This document shows, piece after piece, positions 60,101-64,000 of a DNA stretch of 64,000 nt; positions within the stretch are counted from its first letter, which is position 1; each line of letters starts with the position of its first letter. Position numbers and translations under genes: made by a program. The stretch is from assembly GCF_018143015.1 (NCBI RefSeq), contig NC_054741.1, positions 62,493,197 to 62,557,196 on the forward strand, written 5' to 3'. The stretch is from Lytechinus variegatus (Eukaryota; Echinodermata; Echinoidea; Temnopleuroida; Toxopneustidae). Under the pieces are notes generated by a model. That model saw only the letters and a list, made by a program, of their open reading frames with translations. It was not told where the DNA came from and searched no databases.

Positions 60101-61400
60101 CGCGACCATGGGGTTTCGAAAAGCACCCTAAACAAGCATTTTCCATGTTCTGAAAATGAACCCTGAAACAAGTATTGGCACGTGAAGCCCTACCCTAAAC
60201 AGGTATTGGAAACAAAACGGTACCTTTGACAAGTATTCCCTGAATTGACCACCTACAGACAAGTACAGTGATATTTTAATTGTTATATCACAGACGTCAG
60301 CATTACCTTTACCTACATTGAGTTTAGTACCGCCCCACCTCCCACCTCACTCAATTCAGACACTACACACATAGTGTTGGGGCAAAAAATACCTTTATAA
60401 AGCATTTTAGTCTTTTGATAATGATATCCTCACAAATTTGACCGTTCACACATAGCTTTCCTAGCGAAATATATCCCTTTTTTCATTATTTAGCGTTTTT
60501 TACACCCTTATTACATTAAGTATGTAACATGCCAAATCAATATCCTTTTTACGTGTTACATTTTTCTTTAGTAGTGCCTGGTATCTACTCATCAATGAAA
60601 GTGCCCCCCCCCCCCCCCCGTTCGATGGTGGCTCTTTATTTTTTCAATAAGTTTTAGCCACAACTTAGATGGGCAGAACTCTTTAAGACTGAGTAAAGTT
60701 AGGCTGATAGAGACCCACCTACATGTATATTGTAGTATGACAAAAAGTGATGTGTCAGACACTAAATTATATGTTGTCTTTCCTCAGAATCTTTTAGGAT
60801 ACAAGTGCCTGGAAAAATAATCCAATATTCAAAGTAATGTATTATATGTAAACATCTGCCTATGTTTTTCACATTGTATTTCGGGGGGGGGGGGTCACTC
60901 AATTATTTATAAAAACCACCTATATACAGTATAAAAACAATAAAAACACACAGTATAAAAATACCAGTCTCTAAAGCATGCATCCCAATCAGCAAAAATT
61001 GCCTATTTAAATTATTACCTTGGTCGTGTGTGTGTAAGCAACTGAGCTAAGTGAATGCCCCAAAGTATTGGATAAAAAAGTCCATCATTTCTGATAAAAA
61101 TTCATTAGGGATGTATCCATAAATAATGTTGTCAGAGAAACAAACTGTCTCCATGATGGGGCTATTCCTTCTCAATTGATTTTTTTTCAAAGATAATTCT
61201 ACATAATTTTTCGACATTCATGTTTGCTTTTTTAGTGACCTTACCTAAAGGAGAGAGGTCCCAGTGGTAGATGAACTTTGACCCGACGATGCCGATGACG
61301 TCATCGTTGAGCCAGCTCCAATATTGCACTTCGTCTTTCATGGTGCAGCGGTACAGCTGCTTCTCCGCTACGATGTTGAAGATTTGAAAATGTTTACCAG
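48027..61400 (-). CDS. Diverged clathrin heavy chain terminal-domain (beta-propeller only) protein, 5' incomplete
   Basis: Six minus-strand exons (61400-61245, 53927-53803, 53012-52839, 51259-51146, 50041-49868, 48137-48027) join in frame to about 284 residues. They align along clathrin heavy chain from human residue ~84 to ~359, the seven-bladed N-terminal propeller that binds clathrin-box adaptors. Landmarks are GKHFQIFNI, IYHWDL, CQIVGY, VVQIYSATVDR, LHIIELG, DFPVSVQ, DLETGT and GISRCGRLLS. Similarity is low for so conserved a protein: by hand, 21 of 58 residues match human in the fifth exon listed. The frame stops after ADRLERTFSETL, where the linker zig-zag would begin, so no leg, light-chain or trimerisation region follows. 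Splice sites are all GT-AG, phases match, and no frame is broken, which argues against a pseudogene. The first exon(s) lie beyond 61,400 or outside the window. It is a paralogue, not the housekeeping clathrin. Confidence 0.85.
48138..49160. other. Intron sequence of the clathrin-like gene
   Basis: AT-rich intron lying between the last exon and the tandem array. No repeat boundary or coding signal was recognised; the 73-codon frame at 49,017-49,238 runs into the array. Confidence 0.5.
49161..49867 (-). repeat. Tandem array (~112 bp period) of an exon end plus 5' splice site
   Basis: AACCAACCTACCCTG or a close variant starts copies near 49,161, 49,292, 49,404, 49,522, 49,634, 49,746 and 49,857; the last is the true exon 49,868-50,041 boundary. 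Spacing is 131, 112, 118, 112, 112 and 111. On the minus strand each unit contains ~55 bases matching the exon end (coding CM.D.DGKR..GISRC.R in the best copies), then AGG|GTAGGT and ~55 bases of intron. Most copies keep an open frame in the exon-derived part. Confidence 0.9.
49868..50041 (-). CDS. Clathrin-propeller exon with DLETGT; its end is amplified downstream
   Basis: CATCCCTTAG and AGG|GTAGGT flank 58 codons: VSSSHGLVYILTKMGRLKL, CDLETGTFLSSCRASHLTVF, TCMPDTDGKRVLGISRCGR. It aligns without gaps to the same number of human residues starting ISEKHDVVFLITKYG. The last ~55 bases and the donor are repeated six more times in the tandem array at 49,161-49,867. Confidence 0.92.
50085..50670 (-). 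pseudogene. LINE 3' end: C-terminal reverse transcriptase-tail fragment (L2/CR1-like)
   Basis: The minus-strand translation from 50,670 gives NSAARLVS.SMKHNHILPIL, KVLHWLPIKS, then a stop, FKVLLIPFNAVHGLAPQYI and LIC.YTHSRTLRSS. These are the typical conserved tail of non-LTR elements of the L2/CR1/Jockey superfamily. Internal stops and frame slips make it inactive. The 3' UTR ends GAAATGCGCTATATAAAAAA with a (TAA)n tail near 50,090. Confidence 0.8.
50690..50978 (-). mobile_element. tRNA-derived SINE with LINE-like tail
   Basis: On the minus strand the head GGGGGCATCGTGGTC has an A-box-like TGGTCTTGTGG (50,948-50,960 region) and a B-box-like GGTTTGATTCCC (50,904-50,915). The body contains CACCCAGGTGAGGTAAATGG, and the tail is TGCGCTATATAAATTC with (TAT)n. 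It lies directly upstream of the LINE fragment in the same orientation, in an intron of the clathrin-like gene. RNA polymerase III promotes such heads. Confidence 0.88.
51146..51259 (-). CDS. Clathrin-propeller exon LHIIELG to DFPVSVQ
   Basis: TATACTAG and CAG|GTAATT flank 38 codons beginning LHIIELGPHLDGN and ending ERYDFPVSVQ. These align with human KLHIIEVGTPPTGN and QNDFPVAMQ. Phase 0 at both ends. Confidence 0.9.
51552..51710. mobile_element. MITE of the TCTGACAAGTTGT family
   Basis: TGGGGAGCATTTCATTAATA at the left and TTTCATGAAACGCCCCCC at the right are inverted ends. The interior matches the 35.9-kb copy, including TGATTTTGATTGGCTGAGAA and GTTACTATGGTAACTGTCGG. Confidence 0.88.
51985..52080. 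repeat. Palindrome centred on GGTGCAAAATTTTGCACC
   Basis: An 18-base perfect palindrome GGTGCAAAATTTTGCACC (about 52,030-52,047) is extended by GCGAATA upstream and TATTCGC downstream. This forms a small foldback in the intron of the clathrin-like gene. Confidence 0.8.
52325..52712. repeat. Foldback element with ~180-bp arms
   Basis: Left arm about 52,325-52,503 and right arm about 52,534-52,712, with a 30-base loop. The inner half is nearly perfect (GAATACATAATTAGCCCC against its inverse); the outer parts are diverged (TAGAGCATGA..AAAATCC against its inverse). It ends about 127 bases downstream of the exon at 52,839. Confidence 0.85.
52839..53012 (-). CDS. Clathrin-propeller exon with VVQIYSATVDR
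   Basis: TATTTTGCAG and AAG|GTATGG flank exactly 58 codons. VVQIYSATVDRSQCIDAQA aligns with human [20 protein letters not shown], and the end NRQAGLQGK with RGQAGGK. The GC-rich coding stretch contrasts with its AT-rich surroundings. Confidence 0.88.
53110..53262. repeat. Short foldback near a clathrin-like exon
   Basis: GAGTGTTTCATAAAGCATC on the left and TGTTCCATGAAATTCTCC on the right, with GTGATTTTCACC and its inverse inside, indicate a small MITE just outside the exon starting at 53,012. Confidence 0.55.
53803..53927 (-). CDS. Clathrin-propeller exon with CQIVGYKAD
   Basis: The acceptor TTTATACAG and donor GAG|GTTAGT flank 125 bases coding GFSCPMKAFPRHGRLNF, CQIVGYKADPSFRWFAVLG, LYKDYE. 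It aligns with human clathrin [20 protein letters not shown] onwards; Gln152 is kept and Ile154 is Val. The one-base phase from the previous exon makes Gly, as expected. Confidence 0.88.
53928..55579. other. Intron sequence of the clathrin-like gene
   Basis: AT-rich sequence with no exon recognised. It contains the repeat at 54,610-54,949. Short frames such as 55,074-55,316 show no known domain. Confidence 0.45.
54610..54949. mobile_element. MITE-like element with duplicated right end
   Basis: The left end AAGAACAAGTCCACTCCAAC is inversely matched by GAAGTGGACTTGACTTTTAA. The terminal ~50 bases (CTATTGATTTAAATCAACAT to GTGTGTTACT) are present twice in tandem at 54,846-54,902 and 54,902-54,957. 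Confidence 0.7.
55580..56680 (+). repeat. DR1-bearing interspersed repeat, full-length copy
   Basis: It runs from ACAAGTGGAATGCCTCTGG to GCAGGTGAGACAAAAA. Perfect DR1 sites (minus-strand reading) lie at 55,793, 55,946, 56,108, 56,271 and 56,463. It carries one more internal unit than the 39.2-kb copy, so unit number varies. It lies in the 7.3-kb intron of the clathrin-like gene. Confidence 0.92.
57148..57696. mobile_element. MITE with TA target site and repeated inner inverted repeats
   Basis: TA, CCCTTTTTACACAGG at the left and CCTGTGTAAAAAGGG, TA at the right give clean 15-bp inverted ends. The inside is built of CTTAACCCCGTACTAT units in both orientations, including TTAGCCCCACCTATAGTAC near 57,411 and 57,645 with adjacent inverses, so several alternative hairpins are possible. 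No protein. Confidence 0.85.
57880..58215. repeat. Repeat with recurring GTGAAGTGATCTTC motif
   Basis: CACCGTTCTCACTA and its inverse TAGTGAGAACGGT face each other at 57,886-57,935. The motif CGTGAAGTGATCTTC occurs at about 58,044 and 58,182, and a related GCGATCATCTTCC at 57,941. Probably a decayed element. Confidence 0.45.
58322..58815. repeat. Three-copy ~160-bp tandem repeat
   Basis: TTGAACAGAGGCCCTTTAAT (or TTGAATAGAGG...) starts units near 58,322, 58,481 and 58,643. Each continues with TTAC..TTTAAA, then a CATTGAACAGAGAT box and TTTTTGTTAAC(A/G)ATCAGTTT. The third unit ends near 58,815. Confidence 0.85.
58881..59334. mobile_element. MITE with 3-bp TSD (PIF/Harbinger-like)
   Basis: ACT flanks both sides (58,878-58,880 and 59,335-59,337). 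Ends AGGTGGTTTCAGACCGCCTC and GAGGCGGTTTGAAACCACCT are inverted with one or two mismatches. A 3-bp duplication suggests PIF/Harbinger-type mobilisation. Frames at 59,056-59,352 lie entirely inside it. Confidence 0.82.
59340..60080. other. Intron sequence of the clathrin-like gene
   Basis: No recognised exon or element boundary. Unremarkable sequence with one CpG-containing patch near 59,600-59,660. Confidence 0.4.
60083..60620. mobile_element. Diverged copy of the 13.8-kb long-TIR MITE
   Basis: AGCACTTCCATTAACCAGGC and GCGACCATGGGGTTTCGAAA at the left match the right end of the 13,782-14,332 element inversely. The right end shows TGGTATCTACTCATCAATGA and a poly-C run at 60,604-60,619. Ends are worn. 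Confidence 0.7.
60621..61244. other. Intron sequence with a G run
   Basis: Poly-G at 60,883-60,893 and short AT-rich direct repeats (CAGTATAAAAA at 60,928 and 60,951). No exon was recognised before the one starting at 61,245. Confidence 0.4.
61245..61400 (-). CDS. Clathrin-propeller exon, blades 1-2 with clathrin-box pocket
   Basis: The acceptor CGTTCAACAG and donor TTTAG|GTAAGG flank 156 bases. They code (x)GKHFQIFNIVAEKQLYRC, TMKDEVQYWSWL, NDDVIGIVGSKFIYHWDLSPL. Matching human 85-131, Gln89 and Phe91 of the clathrin-box site are kept, but Thr87 is His, Lys96 is Glu and Lys98 is Gln. Phase 1 at both ends. Confidence 0.88.
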
Positions 61401-62985
61401 CTGTTGAACGACAGACAAACAGCAAGGAGGGCCATTAGTGAATATTTGCTTGATAAATAAACTGTAAACTATGCACACAATTTAAAGTATTCAGAACATT
61501 TTCAGATAGAGTAACCGAATAACCATATGAAAGAGCATTCAACTTTGAATGCAACATTCAGTATCAACATGTATACATGTACCTCTCTCATGTTATATTT
61601 TGGGGGTTTTGCTGTTACAATGCATCTTGATTCTATTTTTCTGCAGGGATTTTTTCCAAATTAATCACTTCTGCTTTCTTTGTATGCTTAAAAAAATAAA
61701 ATCCTCTAGATTACTAGACATTATATTTAGGAGATGAAATCATTTTTCAAATATCATGTACATGTACACTCTAAATTTCAGCAATTTGAAATACTGACTA
61801 GATTAAATTATGTAAATCACCATTCAATCTTTGGATTTAGATATAGATCATAAAGATTTGAATGAAGTTATTTGCTATTCAAAATTCAATCTTTGGATTT
61901 AAATCTAATCCCAACATTTGACCAGTCACCAACCACATAAACGTGCTCAGGTTAAAGCCCTGTAATCTAGACTGTATTATGTTGTCTTACGGTACATTTT
62001 AATTCTTTCATATTCAATGAAAGTTTTATTTTTAGCAAAATATTCCAATTCCACAAACGTATCCTACGCATCATAGACAATATTGTCATTACCATTATCA
62101 TTATTACAACAATGAACTGTTCATGTTTTGAGTGAATATTGCAGATTTGTTTGAATTAAAAAGTAACATTCTGGAATGTCTTTGTGTAATTCTATATTCT
62201 CACATGTAAATCTATTTTACAATGAAGTTCAGGGTTGAGTTCAAATGTTGTTATCTGTTGTTTTTATGCAGGGGCCTCATGGCAATAATTCAGGGTCAAT
62301 ATAAAATCAAATCATAAAAAAGTCTCAGGTTTTTTTTAGTTGTGGGTGGTTATATTTTTACATTAAATCTTGAATCAGGTATGTAAACAGTACAAAGATA
62401 ATTGGCATGCATTATCAGATTATCCACTAATTTCACTAGTTTCAATAGATCTCAATTTCGTTCACCTGATAATTGGCTTGATTGATTGGTTGACATTACA
62501 GAAGAAAATTGACTGAGAGTTCATTTCTCAAGGGGAATTCCCTGTTGGGTTTCACTATCTGATACATACCATGATGATATTCATCTTTGGAATTTTCTAA
62601 ACTCCTCCTACATGTATTTCAATTGGATAAATGATTGCAAATTAGAAATGAGCAGCTGGGATATACAGCCTTCTGATTGATGATAACATGAAGCAAATAA
62701 AAGATAAACTCTTATAGTTTAGGAATCAGCTATCACAGACATTTTACAGATTTTGAATGGGATGGGGGCAAATCTAACCAAGCATTTGAATCAAAGATGA
62801 GAGAAAGAGGACAAACAGATCATGTTATCATAAAAATTAGTTCACTTTAATAGTAATCATTAACAAAGCAAATACTTGTGCAGAATTGAAGACAAATGGA
62901 TCTAAATAAACATGAATAAAATCAAAACTGAAGATAGTTTGGGATGTAAGAAATGAAACTCAAATATGCTGGTAAATAAAGAATG
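61401..62985. other. AT-rich intron or upstream sequence of the clathrin-like gene
   Basis: No further clathrin-like exon was recognised. AATCTTTGGATTTA recurs at 61,827 and 61,889, a small local duplication. Confidence 0.4.
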
Positions 62986-62989
62986 ATCC

Positions 62990-63036
62990 GCATCATCATC
63001 ATCATCACCATCACCATCATCATCGTCATCATCCTT

Positions 63037-63071
<35 letters not shown>

Positions 63072-63125
63072 CATCATCACCACCACCATCCTCCCCTCCT
63101 CCTCCTCATCATCATCATCGTTGTA
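62990..63125. repeat. (CAT)n microsatellite
   Basis: ATC/CAT units with CACCAC and CCTCCT interruptions. It creates a Met/Asp-rich frame on the minus strand that has no biological meaning. Confidence 0.95.
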
Positions 63126-63223
63126 ATTATCCATCATCAATGAACATACATTTTTTATTCTTTAGTCTCCCAAAGTACAAATTAAAGTGAACAAACGATA
63201 TTAAACCAGCCTGAGAGTGAGTT

Positions 63224-63869
63224 TAATACCCCTTTCATACTGCACTCTTCATTTTTCACCGGCGAACTTCTCCACATCTCATTCCTCACTTCCCCAGCAA
63301 AGAAAAAAATGTACCCTTTCGCACTGACATTTCTTCCCCAGCGAAAGTCAATGGGCGATTGTGGAACAAAACGAAAGAAAATTGTAAATATTACTTCGTA
63401 CGTATTACAAAAAGGTATCAAAACAATGAATTACAACATATTTTGGAATTATTACAAGAAAAACAAACAATATCACCTGTTTTAATTATTTTAGCGCATT
63501 TTATACATGTAAAACGTGCTTTTCGATAAATATTGTTATTAAAAAAAATTATGTTCGAGGGCATCTACTTGGCCATAGCATTTAGCTGAGCTTGCAACTT
63601 ATCGTGCGCGGAATCTCGGTACAGGTGACTTCAGGAGAGAAAAAAATTGACCTCTGACGTCATTAAAGAGGAGAAGTTTTCCGGTTTGCTCTCATACTGG
63701 CCTTTTCACTGGCGAAACAGTTTCGCTGGCTAAGTTCTCCACCTCAAGAGGTGGAGATGTTCGCTGGCAAACTTCACCAGTGAAGTTCTCCTGTGTATCT
63801 TTCATACTGGACACTTTCCCCTTCGCTGGCAACTTCGCCGGTTAAAAGCGCAATATGAAAGGGGTATTA
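63224..63869. mobile_element. MITE with TAATACCCCTTTCATA ends
   Basis: TAATACCCCTTTCATACTGC at the left is matched inversely by GCAATATGAAAGGGGTATTA at the right. Repeated GCGAACTTC/GGCGAAGTT and TTTCATACTGG motifs occur inside, many as inverted pairs near the right end. TA dinucleotides at the edges would fit a TA target. The frame at 63,182-63,421 crosses the left end and is not a gene. Confidence 0.82.
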
Positions 63870-64000
63870 GAAGGGAGCTTAGAGGAGGGAAGAGAGAATA
63901 TTTGAGAGTGAGAGTGCATTAAAAGAACAAGGTCAGAGTCAAGTCCTTACTGAGAATGTCTTCAAACTTGGATTCTCACAAGACTGTTCTATTCATACAC

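Noticed and set aside
62922-63140. Met/Asp-rich minus-strand frame
   Set aside because: Translation of the (CAT)n microsatellite; no other content.
63951-64000. Possible upstream exon of the clathrin-like gene ending CTCA|GTAAGG, reading ESKFEDIL before GKHFQ
   Set aside because: The phase and donor fit, and the position matches ASKVIALKAGK, but an in-frame TGA lies directly upstream with no good acceptor, and similarity is only a few residues.

Overview
The window is animal nuclear DNA: AT-rich, dense in transposon debris, with intron-split genes and long non-coding stretches. Deuterostome-like UBE2G1 exons, many short non-autonomous hAT/piggyBac-like elements, tRNA-derived SINEs, poly-G runs and GCGCGAAGCGCG-type repeats fit a marine invertebrate deuterostome. 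An echinoderm such as a sea urchin is my best guess; this is inference, as no marker gene fixes the species.

Layout. From 1 to about 20.7 kb I see no convincing protein-coding exon. The stretch holds foldback elements, hAT-like elements, a 580-bp polypyrimidine tract and a CpG-containing promoter-like zone at 3.0-3.9 kb. From 20,764 to 26,365 on the plus strand lie four coding exons of a ubiquitin-conjugating enzyme of the UBE2G1 family, with canonical splice sites and matching phases. The N-terminal exon (about 16 residues) was not found. The 3' UTR appears to be split by an intron and may run through 28-37 kb.

On the minus strand, six exons between 61,400 and 48,027 encode a strongly diverged clathrin heavy chain terminal (beta-propeller) domain. 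Phases and splice sites are intact throughout, yet the reading frame stops at the start of the linker. The product would be a free-standing clathrin propeller without leg, light-chain-binding or trimerisation regions. The 5'-most exon(s) lie beyond or were not found before the window edge. The two genes converge tail to tail, and the base-composition asymmetry appears to flip near 37 kb.

The most notable observations are: (1) the stand-alone, diverged clathrin propeller gene with a changed clathrin-box pocket; (2) a seven-copy ~112-bp tandem array beside one of its exons that repeatedly copies the exon end together with its 5' splice site; (3) a dispersed repeat family whose ~163-bp units each carry AGGTCAAAGGTCA, a perfect DR1 nuclear-receptor site, with 19 perfect copies in the window; (4) a ~490-bp almost perfect palindrome in a UBE2G1 intron; (5) repeats with a GCGAAGC mini-hairpin core inside hAT-like elements.
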